In this document: piece by piece, positions 21,238 through 35,812 of the stretch
Position numbering within the stretch: position 1 is the first letter of the stretch
Layout: each line of letters begins with the position of its first letter
Position numbers and translations under genes: made by a program
The notes under the pieces: generated by a model
Seen by the model: only the letters and a program-made list of their open reading frames with translations
The model's database searches: none
Told to the model about the DNA's origin: nothing
From: Macrothele yani
Taxonomy: Eukaryota > Arthropoda > Arachnida > Araneae > Macrothelidae
Length of the DNA: 64,000 nt
Reading direction: 5' to 3'
Assembly: GCA_039090855.1 (NCBI GenBank)
Contig: CM077006.1
Location: 49,919,336 to 49,983,335, forward strand

Positions 21238-23821
21238 TATAAAGAAGATACCTAAGCAAAAAAATACATATATAATTTTGACTCACACCTAATACAACAT
21301 AGAAAAGGTTATGTATCTACCTGTGTGAGTAAAAGGAGAAAAGATAAAAAAATAAAATAAAACAACTGAATGTAGAAGGTGTCGAGAATACTGAGCCTTG
21401 GCTTTATCAAGGACCAGCAAAAACTCTGCATTTTCTCACTTCCCACAAAGACCTAGTTGGAAATGGGTTTCTGCAAGGCCATAGATGCAAGTAACATTCC
21501 CACCTAAAATAGTTTAAAAAATATATATATAAGTCATGTCCTCCGTAGAGTAGCATGACCTAGCACTAGTTAACAATTTCGCTTGCATCCATTAACCTTC
21601 ATGGCCCGACCCATGCTCTTCATCTGTTACTATTAAACAGAGAGAAGAAGATTAAAGAGAACTCAAGCTGTGAGAGTGACATAATAAATAGAAATGATTT
21701 TCAGCTATAACGAAATTCCAAGTTCGTTTGAGAGAGAATTTAAACCTGAAAAACAATGCAAAAGAAATCCAAATTTTACATTGCAATTAAAAAAGGAATG
21801 TGTATCAATAATTCAGAAGTTATAGAGAGTGATTTTGATAATATCTATCCTAGCTCTCTTAACTTATGTAAAACCAACCACAGTAATCAGGAACTTGAGT
21901 TCCTAGACTTAAGCATTAAGCTCAACAGAGGTAACCCATCTATTAGCCTCTTTGATAAAAGAGTTAATTTTCCTTTCAAAGTAATTAAATATCTACACTG
22001 GAATAATAACATTTCAACCAAAGTAATTGAGAATGTACTAATTTCTCAGGTCCTAAGAATTTCAAGAATTTGCAGCAACAATTTGGATTTCAATTACCAC
22101 ATTAATATACTATTAGAAAGTTTTCTAGAGAACGAAATTCCTTCTTCTTTCATCAAAAGAACTTTAAGAAAAATTATTCTGAATAATAGAGTAAGGTTGG
22201 CAGATCTGCTTTAATTTTCTACACAGTTAATAATATGATTCTGACCAATCAAAGCCGTAAGGAAGTTGGCTAGAGGATGCCTATTAACTACCTAAAGGAA
22301 CCTTAGTGCTATGGATATGACGGTCCTATTAAAACAAAAAATTAAATAATATAAACAAAATCACAAAAAAGCTTAAAAATCTGTTTATAAAAGAAAATAA
22401 AAACAAATAAAAAAGAAAACTAGTTATTCATTACTAGGATAGCTATACTAAAAATAGTAAAACCAACATTAAAATTAATAAGATTCTGATTAATCTATAG
22501 AAGCTCACTAAGGTGATTTAATACATGCAAAGATTATTAAATAAACTGCTCGTGTATTTTATAATATTTCTCATGTATTCTGGAGAGTTAATTCTGCTCA
22601 TTCTGATCATACAGATCCACAGTCTTAATTTTATATATTTTTTCTCTGGTTAAAATCTCCGCGCGTTGGTTTCTTGCTGTATGAGGAGGCCATCAGCCCC
22701 ACCCTCACTGCCCCCCAGCGTCTAGGGAGTGGCGGAAGGGGTCAGCCATGTTCTCCTCTTGTAAGGAGAAAAGTTTTTGTCACACAAGAGGTAAGCTCTC
22801 TTCCTTGTTTTGGGTTCTAGGTTTTATAAGTTCAATGTTTGTACTTTATGTACCTTTTCTCTGTCGTTTTTTAGCTTTTCAGCTTTTAAGCATTGGTTTG
22901 TCTGTTAACATTTATGCGGGTTTTAACTCTTACTTTTCTTTGCAACTTTGAGCGTCTTTTGGGGTACCTAGGAACAGAGGAAGGCTAAGCTTGTTCCTTT
23001 TCTATGCGCTGTCTATGCGCTGTTTTTTCAAAGTAGTTAAGTTCTTAATAACTAATTAATTATGCACTTAAAGCACTGCTGAAATACTTTGTACATATAG
23101 CAACTAACTGTTTAAGGTATATAACTTTCACAAAGCTTTCTTTAGTTAATTATTATCTTTAACTTATTCTCGTTTTCGTGCTGTCATAAGTTGTAGAGTA
23201 GGGGGTTTTAGACTCAAGTTTTCTTTCAAAAATCTGTTCGTTATAAATTAACATTTCCTTTTTTAATTGCAATGTAAAATTTGGATTTCTTTTGCATTGT
23301 TTTTCAGGTTTAAATTCTCTCTCAAACGAACTTGGAATTTCGTTATAGCTGAAAATCATTTCTATTTATTATGTCACTCTCACAGCTTGAGTTCTCTTTA
23401 ATCTTCTTCTCTCTGTTTAATAGTAACAGATGAAGAGCATGGGTCGGGCCATGAAGGTTAATGGATGCAAGCGAAATTGTTAACTAGTGCTAGGTCATGC
23501 TACTCTACGGAGGACATGACTTATATATATATTTTTTAAACTATTTTAGGTGGGAATGTTACTTGCATCTATGGCCTTGCAGAAACCCATTTCCAACTAG
23601 GTCTTTGTGGAAGTGAGAAAATGCAGAGTTTTTGCTGGTCCTTGATAAAGCCAAGGCTCAGTATTCTCGACACCTTCTACATTCAGTTGTTTTATTTTAT
23701 TTTTTTATCTTTTCTCCTTTTACTCACACAGGTAGATACATAACCTTTTCTATGTTGTATTAGGTGTGAGTCAAAATTATATATGTATTTTTTTTTGCTT
23801 AGGTATCTTCTTTATAGAATG
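21234..23821. mobile_element. 2.6-kb element with 570-bp inverted arms and an RT fragment
   Basis: The left arm (21234-21801) beginning TCTATAAAGAAGATACC is repeated nearly exactly in reverse complement at 23251-23821. The 1.45-kb interior carries a reverse-transcriptase-like fragment. Both arms contain the same coding-like piece (EIPSSFEREFKPEKQ). Long inverted terminal copies around a partial RT resemble the inverted pseudo-LTR arrangement reported for Penelope-like elements, but a composite inverted insertion is equally possible. Confidence 0.75.
21756..22214 (+). pseudogene. reverse-transcriptase thumb-like fragment
   Basis: The 152-codon open frame includes IYPSSLNLCKT, then ELEFLDLSIKLNRGNPSISL and FDKRVNFPFKVIKYLHW, ending in a basic FIKRTLRKIILNNRVR segment. 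The FLDL and YDKR-like blocks are what follows the catalytic box in Penelope-like and related RTs. The catalytic motif itself is not present, so this is a fragment. I am not sure of the retroelement class. Confidence 0.5.
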
Positions 23822-23934
23822 TGAATTCTGAATTTTCAAAACTGCTGCGTTGCGCGTTTTGATTTTCAGGTTATTTTGCACCCTTCGTTTTAAATTCTAA
23901 AATTTTTTCCTTAGTCTTCAGTTTTGCTCTTAAG

Positions 23935-23966
<32 letters not shown>

Positions 23967-23969
23967 CAT

Positions 23970-25571
<1,602 letters not shown>

Positions 25572-27003
25572 AAAAATTGTTGATAGTAATTTTAAAGAAT
25601 ATATTTTGTTCTTAAATTTTCTGTTTCACATGTTAAAATTCTTCTTTTGTGACTATGGAAGGCAGTGTGCACAATTATGTAAGGGAGTTTTTATAAAATC
25701 ACTTATGCCAATAATGCGAAAATGTTAACAACACTTCGTTTTTCGTGGACTTCGTGCTAGCTGCTTGATGTTCCCGCAATATATATTGCCTATCTGATGA
25801 TATTGGCATAACCAGATGAACCTATATCCCTTATTCAATGAATTAGCATGAACCAGAATGAAGTAAAAACCCTTAGAATTCAAATAAAATTCGGACATAA
25901 TCAGAATAAAATCTGAATAAGATAACAATAAACAACTGAACAAAAAATGGCAATGACGAATCCTCCAAAAAACTTCAGATATGCTTATGCTGTTCACACA
26001 CACCCTCCCAGTCATTTCACGCGTGTTTCAACTGCCGAAGTCGCAGTCTTCGTCAGTGATCGGCGATGTTCTTGCCTTAACTGCCTAGTCATGTATGCCA
26101 CGTCGATTTCTTGCCAAGACATGTTCTGCTTCCACGTCGTAGTCATCTGTTTGGTCTTCCCTATCAATCTTTGCTTTTTTCTTTCATTGTTTTTCTTCTT
26201 GGTCAATTAGAAATTTACATGCATATGATAGGTCATTTGGGCTATTATTATTTGGATTAAAAAAAAATCCAATTGTAATAAGTCCATATGACCTATCATA
26301 TGCATGGAAATTTCTAGTTGACCAAGAAGAAAAACAATGAAAGAAATAAGTAAAAAATGATAGGGAAGACCAAACAGATTCATACGACAGAACACCAACA
26401 GATGGCGCGCAACGTGACATGCGCAATGACGACTATGACATGGAAGCAGAACATTTCTTGGCAAGAAATCGACGAGGCATAGATGATTAGGCAGTTGGGG
26501 AAAGAACATCGCCGGCCACTGACGAAGACTGCGACTTCAGCAGTTAAAAACGCGTATGGAATGACTGTGTGTGAACAACGTAAGCATATATTTAAATTTC
26601 TTGGAAGATTCGTCATAGTCGTTTTTTGTTCGGTTTGTTATTGTAATCTTATGCAGATTTTATTCTGATTATGTTTGAGTTTCATTCCAAATTTTGTTTG
26701 AATTTTAAGGGTTTTTACTTCATTCTGGTTCGTACTAATTCATTGAATAAGGGATATAGGTACATCTGGCTTATGCTGATATCATCTAATAGGCAATATA
26801 TATTGTGGGAACATCAAGCAGCTAGCACGAAGGTGAGTTGACATTTTCGCATTATTGACATGAGTGATTTTATAAAAAACTCCCTTGCATAATTGTAAAC
26901 ACTGTCTTCCATAGTCACAAACGAAGAATTTTAATGTGTGAAAACAGAAAATTTAAGAAGAACGAAATATATTCTTCAAAATTGCTATTAACAATACATT
27001 TTT
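25572..27003. repeat. 1.43-kb palindrome of Penelope-like C-terminal ends
   Basis: The left arm (TTGTTGATAGTAATTTTAAAG...) is reverse-complemented by the right arm (...CTATTAACAATAC) over about 700 bp, with the axis near 26265 and almost no spacer. The minus strand of the left arm and the plus strand of the right arm each carry coding-like sequence. The first part is NNNSPNDLSYACKFLIDQ, then a basic region. The same block recurs in the 53276-54359 palindrome (NNNTPYDLPYAWKFLVEH), where the PLE endonuclease C-terminus is clearer. Confidence 0.8.
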
Positions 27004-29141
27004 TGCTTATTGACAATACATTATTGTAAACATGCAATTTTGAAGATGGTTCCACATGATTCCAGCAGGGGTGGAATCAAAAGCTTACTCTGGAGATTGT
27101 AATTGCTTTAGTAAATGGAAGAAGAAAGAAATGTACTTAGGACATATATATTCCCCCCCCCCCCCACCACCTTTCTTTCTGCTGAAGGAAGATCAACAGG
27201 GTGTTTACAAAGTCGTGGTTCACTTCAATAACTCAAAAATGAATTGCAGCAAGGAATATTATTACAGCAATGGGTATTGATAAGAGATAAAATAATCTAT
27301 TTAAGAGATATATGCATGACCCAATAGAACCCTCCCTTCAAATTGGGGGTATAAAGAGCTATCTCATAAAACAAGCAAGTTGGGGGAAAATTCCAATTAC
27401 AAAGTTGTACAGTTTACTAACCTTAATATAAATCGGCAGAAAAATTTTCAACAACTCAACATTTGGGCTGTACCCTCTTGAGCTACAGCATAGCTGCAAG
27501 GAAAAGCTGTTTCCCCCTCGACTCTTGAGATGTTTCTACCTTCTTTCTGAGTTCCAGAGGGAGTGATCTTCTGGGAAGATTTTCAGGAGAGAAATTCAGA
27601 GTCCTAAATGCACCCCTCACACCCTCCAGAATTTCCTCAGTTTATGCCAAGAAGCTGCACACACACCCAAAGCTTCACATAAAATCCCACTATGCAGTAA
27701 ATTTAAGATTTCAGTTCGTGTATCTGGAGCTCCCGAAGGAAGTTGGGGAGATGAAATTATGGCCTGAAGCTCTTCTTGAAATGAATTATTCCCTGTGATT
27801 ATACCTACAGCAGCTCAACAAATGAAAAAAAAAAAAAAAAAAAGATGAATCTTGGGGGGGGGGGGGGGGGCTCAACTGGAACTGAGCAGTCCTGGCTACA
27901 ATGATTGATATATTAAGGCACGGGGCGATTCAGGTGGCATTTGATACTGTTGGGTGGTAGTTGAACAAAAATATTTTAGCTCAAATTATATCTTCATAAA
28001 AATATTCTGAACTGTAATGGTATCTTCACAAAATATTTTCAGTAAAATTTCCATAAAAGGCATCTTGAATATTGTCATGTTTAACTAACATGCTTTTCTT
28101 TTTTATCACATCCGGACTATTTATTTTGCTGTGACAGCATTCTTACTTACATGCCCAGACCAATTATTTTGACGACCCTGGCATCTGGGCAACTCCAGGA
28201 ATATGTCATTTTCACGTTTCTTGAAGAGATGGCTACACAGAAAACAGCAAAAGTGAAGGTGATTCCATGCTGAAAATAATGTCCAGTATCTAGGTATTTG
28301 ATATCATTTTTTTATGAAGACTAAACGATGATATTAAAATACATCAAAATCATTCTTTCAATTACTTTGAGAAAATAACATAATTACAAAACATTAAGAA
28401 ATTCAAATTCACAGAGAGAATGGAACAATGAGGAAGATCTAACCAGAAACTTTGGATGATTCAAAGTAGTGAATATGCCTTTCATGAAGATATGTGTTAG
28501 TAGCAAAATATGAACTAGGATTTTAATTTACTCTCCATGAGTACAGGGACAGTAAATTTACTCTCCATGAGTACAGGTGTGCATAAATTTAAACACACCT
28601 ACTTTGCTGTGTTTAATATTGCAAGATTATTCTTTAAAAAAAAAAAAAAAAGACGGAAAATAATAGTTCAATACCAAATTTCTGCAAATGCCATCAGCTT
28701 ACTTTAACACCTATCAACTTTTATTTTTAATTGATGTCTCCAATGTGTCAAAAAAGGCTCAGAAATTTTTTTAACTAATGAGCTGAACAAAATTCATGGA
28801 TAGAATCAGTAGGATCACAGAGAAAAGAACCTTCATTGTTATTTTAATTATTATTACTGTCATCATTTTGATATCCTACACTTCTATGAAAAAAAGTAAT
28901 GCACTTAATTCTAAATAAGTGAGACCAAATAACTAAAGCCTAAACATCTAATTGTCCTATATTGTGTGTGCATGTGCACTGCATTTTGACATGTGTTTTA
29001 CTTAATTGTGTTGTTCATTAAAAAAAAAATCCACTGCTAAATTCAAGGTTGAAAGACAATTTGATGTTAAAATTTGCTACCGAATATTTTATTTTCCTGT
29101 TTTGATAACAAAATTATAAATAAAAAAATAAACAAACATAC
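27004..29141. other. intron sequence, no gene seen
   Basis: It contains a C run near 27150, an A run then an 18-base G run near 27825-27871, and a tandem duplication of TTTACTCTCCATGAGTACAG at 28524-28577. None of the short open frames has a family motif. Confidence 0.4.
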
Positions 29142-29220
29142 TTGATCAGAAAGTGTTTCATATATTCCTGGGCTGTACTGCTTTATTGTACACAAATTAA
29201 CTGCCAACAGCTTGAGCAAC
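29142..29220 (-). CDS. Nup188: Nup188 exon (79 bp)
   Basis: The first base completes the split arginine codon from the exon at 29493-29620. The rest encodes LLKLLAVNLCTIKQYSPG and then IYETLSDQ. The acceptor is ctttttgatag and the donor gtatgttt. The LLKxL...P...L-DQ pattern matches the segment I remember from vertebrate NUP188 (LLKIL...TPD...LLDQ). The exon ends in phase 0, as the next exon at 14692-14820 requires. Confidence 0.78.
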
Positions 29221-29492
29221 CTATCAAAAAGTAAAAAAATAAATAAATAAAATAAAAAGCAACAGAGATTTACCATTTGAAAGTTTGCAGAAACATAGCA
29301 GAATTACAAGACACACATTTTTGAACATTTTCATCACAGTAGCAATGAATACCATAGAAGTTAAAGCAACAAAAAGTTTGCTGTGCATCTAAAAGATTTT
29401 GTTAAATTCTGCAAACACACATTCTTATTTTGTTTATTATTACCTAAATATTTAGACAGTTTGAAACACATTAAAACAAAATTTTTTGCTAC

Positions 29493-29620
29493 CTGCTTTG
29501 TACTGGAACAACCTGCTCATTATGAAATGCTTCATCTTCAGATGACAGCCGTTTCAGTGCTTGCTTTTCCTTTTCAGAGAAATAAAGTTCCTTTTTCTTG
29601 GCATCAGGTAACTGTTTGTT
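29493..29620 (-). CDS. Nup188: Nup188 exon (charged linker)
   Basis: This 128-bp exon encodes a lysine- and glutamate-rich stretch beginning NKQLPDAKKKELYF and ending EQVVPVQS plus two bases of an arginine codon. The acceptor is atatttgcag and the donor gtagcaaa. In vertebrate NUP188 the corresponding interval is a low-conservation charged or serine-rich linker ending in a V-Q motif just before an LLK helix, which fits. It ends in phase 2, completed exactly by the first base of the next exon only 272 bp away. Confidence 0.75.
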
Positions 29621-32600
29621 CTGCAAATATCACAAATTATCATATTCAGGACAAATAAAAACAACCATGATGAGAATTATGCCAGCCACATAACATTAGA
29701 AAAAGACAATTTAAAAAGGAAAAATAATAATGAGAAATTTAAACACTTTTATGCATACTAATCAGCATTCCGTATTACTTAAACACAAAAGACACTTGTG
29801 GGCAAGTAATGTGCAACAGACACATTTCCTTACTTTTTTTTTAGTCAACTGAGAAACCCCATCAATGTGAGTGGAATTCAGAGGAAGAAATTGAAAGAAA
29901 ATGCATATGATTCCATTAGTGAGTTAAGAGCATGCAAAAGTTCAACTTCAATATTGCTCTCGATACTTTTCTGCACTTAAGATCAAACGAGAGTCGAACT
30001 AAAATACGGTGCGATTTTTCTGTAGTTAGATCACATGAAAATTCAGATCAGCACAGAAAATAATAGCACTCCTGTTCTTGAAGATTTTAAAACTTCTATG
30101 CAAACACCCCACTGAAAAAACAATTCAATATGTTGAGTCGACTTTAATTGAAAAATGCAAAGAAACAAGTTGTAATGTCAATTGCTGAAGAAAATATCTG
30201 GAAAAAAAGGGGAAGGCCAAGAAAAACATCACAGCACAACGACAAAAATAATGTTCCATCACAAATACCTTTACAGGTACATACACAGGAAATGGCAGCA
30301 ACTAATGCCTATGACCTTGAATCCTAAGATCAAGGAGTTTGACGGGACAAAGGCAGAAGCACTATTAGGTGTTGTGGACTGCAAGGAATACAAGCAGGAA
30401 CTTTCTGTCCTTGAAGATGACACAACGGATTCATAGTGTCAAAATGCACCATTGTCCATGATTCAGCATAAGGAAGTCATGCTTTTCATGTCTCCTTCTT
30501 GAGGTTTTTTGTTGTTTCATGTTCCCAGTCAAGGTACATCACCTTTGTTTTTAGAGGTTTTAACTTACTGACTTTTTATCTGATTACTATGTTTTTAACT
30601 TTCATGGAGTTTTTGATACCCTGAATTCCTGTAATGACATTTTTATACTATTTTTTGAAATTTTTATTTCCTGGCACACATTGTAATATATCACTTTTTT
30701 TCTTTCAAAGACTTCACCAGTGTTTCAGTTCTTATTGCAATACCATTGGTATTCAAACAAAGTACACATTTTCATAGCATATGTATTGCTTGATGTAGTT
30801 AGTACAGAGGCTGGGTCACCTATAGACTTTTCTGAAAAAGTAAATGCGAAGTCTTCAAGCGCTGTTTCCCTTGTTCAGCTCTTGTATTTTTCAGAATTAT
30901 TTTTTGTAACACCTCATTCTGACCTGATCGTGTGTCCCCAGGGAATAACAGGCATAAAAAGTCTGAAATTGATTGAGATATTCATTTAAGAGTTTCAAAA
31001 CCACAAATGATTTTGATTAGAAAATGTATTTTAACCATCACTATTTGTAGTGAAAACTCGAATTTCTTTCTACTTAGATTATGCAAAAGTTCAACTTAAA
31101 TATCACTTCACACTTCTTTTTTTTCACAGGAGTTTTTGGTACTCAATCCATGTGAAAGTTTTAACTTAAATATTGCTTGATACTTCTTTAAAACATTCCT
31201 TTTCACCACTTAAAACTTTACTATCCTACCATCTGTCATTTGAATTCGTAGCACTGTAACTTAGAAGTCTGAAGAACTAAATAGATAGCACACAAAGATA
31301 ATTAATTATACACTGAGCTAAATTAGGCGACCTAACGCTCAGAAAAGAGTCTATTTCAACTTACGAAAATCATTGTCTTTTATTATCCAAATACTTCAGG
31401 TCAAATAGGCATCTACAATAATCATCAGCTGCACAATAACAAGTTTCTCTACTTTTCAATGAAAACCACAATTTCTTTACATATAGAAAGTTGTGAAAGT
31501 ACAACGTAATGCAACATTAATCTACATACATCACCACCACAGAACCACACTTTTCACTGCTTACTTCAGCATATCTCTAGTTCTTATGTGTCAAAAAGCA
31601 CACATCACAGCGTTCGAATTACCAAGTGGTCTGCTGGCCATTAGCCAGTAAAACTTCCATCGGACCGCTGAAGTATTGATTTTACTGGCCCGAATGTACA
31701 GTAATTTTTTTTTATTTTTTAATAAATTGTCACATGTTAACAAATGAATTTCTATTTCTATTACTTTGTCATACTGTTTTCCTTTTAGGCTGCAAACTAG
31801 TGATAGGTTTACGAAAAGGCATTGGATAACAGTTATTTATTTTAGCTCTCATCATTTGTAAAGAGTGGAAGAAACAATAAATACAGAAAGACAGTATTGT
31901 GGTCCTCGTCTTGTAACGGCAACAGATGTCTTTTCTTATCTGTCCCCACCATTTGTAATGAGCAGAAGTATGCAAAATAAACATCCTGCTCTTCCTTAGA
32001 TTTGCCCATCCTAGTGAATGCAACAGATACTGACACTAGACACAAGTTTTTGTTTCTCCTCCAAGAAAACGCACTAGCGAAGAAGATCAATTGAATGCAG
32101 GAGGGTAATTTTTGCAAAAGAAGAATTCACATGAAACAGTGTTCAGTGGAGAACTAAAAATAACTTATTGGGAAAGTAGGAGGGATGAGCAGTAAGATTA
32201 AAATAAGAAAAAGGAAAGTGAACCCTAAAAAATAAAACATATGCTGTAAAAATGGCTGCTAATATATGTGAATTTTTGTACCCTTGGAGTCTCCTCGTTC
32301 CCTTACTTAAAAACAGATTGGGAACGTGATTTACTCTGCTATATCACCAAACCATCGGAATGTTATTCTTGAAACATTCGCTGCCCTGTGAGTTGCACTT
32401 TTAAAGTAGATGTTTTAAAAACAGATATTGGAGATAATTCCACTGAAGTGATACATTATTGTCCGCATATACCGTAAATGTTTAAGTTTTTATTTATTTA
32501 TTTATTTTCTTACGGAACAGTGGGCATTTTGATGGACCAGTGGCTTGCAAATTTTAGTTGTCCGCTGGGCCAGTAAAAGATTTATTTCTAATTCTAACAC

Positions 32601-33288
32601 TGCATCATGCACTCTGAACTCAAGACTGTTGCCAACACCATTCAATGAGTGAGAAAATATAGCACTGAGGTAGAAAATGCTTAAAGAGAATGAACTCAAA
32701 TTTACACAGAGAAAGAAACTAAAACTGAAAGTTAAATTAGAGTATACTATACATCAGATTCTTGATACTTCTGTGTACTTAAATAATCTGAAAGTTCAAC
32801 TCAAATATTGCTTGATATTTCTTAGTATTCAGATCATTAAAAGTTCCAACTCAAATATTGCTTTATTCACCCTTTCACTAAGGTAGTTTTCTGACTTATC
32901 AGCATTAGCTGTGGGTTGAGGCATCACCATTGTAAATCTGTTGTTGTTTACTTCACGAAAGGACATGGAACTGAATATCCATAACACCTACACCTTTCAT
33001 TAAAGACTTGGGACTCCTAACCTCTAAGCACTGGATAATGGAAGTTCTTGACATGCAAGAATGTTAAAGTTGCAAAAACAGAAAATGACAGGAAAACAAA
33101 TTTGCAGCACTGAGACCCCAAAAAGAAATTTATATTTTCTGAACCTTTTGAAATATATAACATGAAATATCAATTTGCACCCTGCACATTACTTTATTAT
33201 TCTGCATCAAATATGAATCATCTGGACCATATATAAAAAACGTCAAAAAGCATAACTGTAGGATAAAATTTATAAGAGAGACATTTAC
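29621..33288. other. 3.7-kb Nup188 intron with a recurrent short motif
   Basis: The phrase AAAGTTCAACTYAAATATTGC, or a close variant, appears near 29940, 31085, 31153, 32790 and 32838. Two related CTGG-rich stretches at 31625-31700 and 32515-32585 (TGGTCTGCTGGCC, GGCCAGTAAAAG) face each other and may bound an unidentified element. Open frames at 30182-30436 and 31769-32117 are unassigned. Confidence 0.45.
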
Positions 33289-33363
33289 CTCAATTACGAC
33301 TTGTAGGTAGTTTGGCTTCACTAAAAAGGCGACTGCAGCATAGGTGGAATCACACACCCCTTT
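33289..33363 (-). CDS. Nup188: Nup188 exon (75 bp)
   Basis: This 25-codon exon in phase 0 reads KGVCDSTYAAVAFLVKPNY followed by LQVVIE. The acceptor is a strong attttatttcag and the donor is gtaaatgt. Its position after LSLKVLL and before NKQLPD is consistent with the short helical segment that precedes a variable linker in NUP188. The length is a multiple of three and the frame is open only in this phase. Confidence 0.7.
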
Positions 33364-33809
33364 CTGAAATAAAATTAGTTTCAAATTTGTTAGCCACAAA
33401 GAAAAATCATATGTAGAAACATTAATTCTAAAAATTTGACAACAAAATGAAAATATTTGGGTTGCAATTATAAATACAACTCTTCTTAAATTATATGTTT
33501 GGAAATTTGATGCTAAATGAAAAAGAAAGTATTTTAGCTTAAAAAAAAAAAAAATTAAATTCTCTACTTATAAAAAATGTTCAAGTACTGCATTCAGCAC
33601 AGAGACACCTGTTGCAATTGCACTCCACAAATGAATTTTGGTTAGCAAAATTTAAAATTTTACAGACATCCAGGAAAAAGATAATGAAGAACATTTACTT
33701 TCAAATAACTCAAAAACACATAATAAAATTAGTCAGTTAATATACTCCTCAATGGCAGGTCTCTGCTGCAGAACCAATCCATTTGGAACCATAATAAAAT
33801 CATTATATA
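33364..33809. other. intron sequence, no element recognised
   Basis: AT-rich with an A tract near 33541. Nothing assignable. Confidence 0.4.
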
Positions 33810-35290
33810 TCATCATCAACTATTATTAATCCACTGCTAGATCAAGGTCTCCCCAAATTTCTTCCACAATTTCCTGCCTTGAGCCAGTCTCCTCTGGGTC
33901 ACCCCAGCATGCTTTTGAATTTCATTCACCCATATCCTAAGTGGTCAGTTCTGCTAGCAGCATGTTCAGCCCATTTTTCAGGAACTTTAATTTGATCATG
34001 GTGTCATCAACATTTGTCATTTTTTTGATACACAAGTTCTTTTTCATATCTTTCCTGGTTATCCCAAGCATGCACCTCTGTATGCTTTTTTCACTAGTCT
34101 GAAGTCTTTGAATATCTTTTTTATGCTTTCCAACCGTAGGTTCAAGAAGTGTATATGCTTCAGCTTTGTCCGTCTGTCTGTCTGTCTGTCCGTCCACAAG
34201 CTAACTCGTGTAAAAATTGGTCGATTTTGATGAAATTTTAGTATGTGGTAGGGGACGACCTCTATTGAAAATGGCTGAAATGGAGTCAAAGGTCAGGACA
34301 TAGGAGAGGGATCCATTCCATTTCCCTTATGCGTCATAGCTTGTGTAAAAATGGTTCAATTTTGATGAAATTTTATTGTGAGGTAGGGAACCACCTGGGG
34401 ACGAATCCTATTGAAAATGGGCGAAATGGCGTCAAAGGTCAGGACACAGGAGCATGATCCATTCGATTGCCCTTATGCATCATAACGTGCGTAAAAATGG
34501 TTCGATTTCAATGAAATTTTATTATGTGGTAGGGGACCACCCCTACTGAAAATGGTCGAAATGGGGTCAATGGTCAGAACATAGGAGAGGGATCCATTAC
34601 ATTTCCCTTATGCGTCCTAACTTACGCAAAAATGGTTCGATTTCGATGAAATTTTAGTATGTGGTAGTGGACCACCTGGGGACGAACCTTGTTGAAAATG
34701 GGCGAAATGGGGTCAAAGGTCAGAACATAGGAGAGAGATCCATTCCATTCTATTGCTCTTATGCGTCATAACTTGCATAAAAAGGGTTCGATTTCGATGA
34801 AATTTTAGTATGTGGTAGGGAGCCACCTGAGGACGAACCCTGTTGAAAATGGGCGAAATGGAGTCAAAGGTCAGGACATAGGAGCAGGATCATTCCATTG
34901 CTCTTATGCGTCATAACTTGACTAAAAATGCTTTGATTGAGACAAAACTTTATCATGTTGTTCCGGAAGTATACTTAACTGGTTCTGTTGAATATCATCG
35001 AAATGGGATCGAAGGTCAGGACACAGGGGTGAGATTTATTCCACAGCCATTATCCTCATAACTTGAGTAATGATCTTTGGTATGTTGGAAAGCATATAAT
35101 AATCAATGCATTGCATGCTTTTACTAACTTGTTTATTAAAAGTCCATCTCTCTGATCCATAAGTAAGAACTGGAAGGATGTACTGATTAAACACTTTTCT
35201 CTTAAGACATATTGGTAAATTGCTCTTGAAAATTGTACTGGTCAGCAAGGAAATAAAAAGCAATGAATCAGTGATGACAGCATTCACACA
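33810..35290 (-). mobile_element. L-B LINE 3' copy, split by a tandem-repeat insertion
   Basis: The minus strand reads NLPICLKRKVFNQYILPVLT and TYGSERWTFNK at 35095-35290. After the interruption it continues KDIQRLQTSEKSIQRCMLGI and KFLKNGLNMLLAEL at 33940-34146, ending at a 3' tail with ATCATCATCAAC. The order matches the copy at 24.7-25.1 kb, so one LINE was interrupted after it inserted. Confidence 0.8.
34147..35094. repeat. tandem array of about 135-150-bp units inside a LINE
   Basis: The phrase GTAAAAATGGTTCGATTTCGATGAAATTTTA, in slightly varied forms, recurs at about 34209, 34343, 34490, 34625, 34776 and 34921, with TCAAAGGTCAGGACATAGGAG between. The array is preceded by (GTCT)n. It sits between ATGCTTTCCAACCG on the left and the inverted GTTGGAAAGCATAT on the right, which may be the terminal repeats of a carrier element. 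Confidence 0.82.
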
Positions 35291-35812
35291 GTATCTTGTA
35301 TTAATGCTGAAAACATTCCCTACAAATTAAACTTTCCCAAGATGCTGTAATTTAATGTTACAAGAAAGACTGAACAATGACATTAAGAGTGACTGGGTGA
35401 AAATACCAGGGTGAGTCGTAAGTTCGTAGCATTCTGGGGCACAATGGTCAGTCTGGTACCACATGTTGACCACATATGGCTATTCGGCAAAATATAGTCC
35501 ACCGGAGTCTATGTCGTTTGCCAACATTCAGCCAAAGATGCAATGCCATTGTGATACCAGGTGGCTGGCTTGAATGCAAAAACTCAGTGATGCCATCTTT
35601 CACAGCTTCCAAAGAATGGAACTGTCTATCGGCCAAGAACTACTCCATGGAATGAAGCAGGTGAAAATCCCAAGGGGCAAGTTCCGGACTATAGGCTGGG
35701 TATGGTAGGATTTCGATGCCATGCAAATCCTGAATTTTCTGGTGGACAATCTGTGACCTATGACGTGGGGCATTGTCAAATTGCAGGAGGACCTTCTTTA
35801 GGTTCACAACTG

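Noticed and set aside
22680..22960. Open frame with MFSSCKEKSFCHTRGKLSS as a gene
   Set aside because: Interior of the inverted-repeat element, hydrophobic composition, no motif; could be a leader or chance frame.
30182..30436. 84-codon plus-strand open frame beginning MLKKISGKKGEGQ
   Set aside because: No recognised domain and no splice borders consistent with a gene; left as unassigned intron sequence.
34209..35066. Regular spaced repeats considered as a CRISPR array
   Set aside because: Units are 135-150 bp, diverged, without unique spacers, and the context is eukaryotic.
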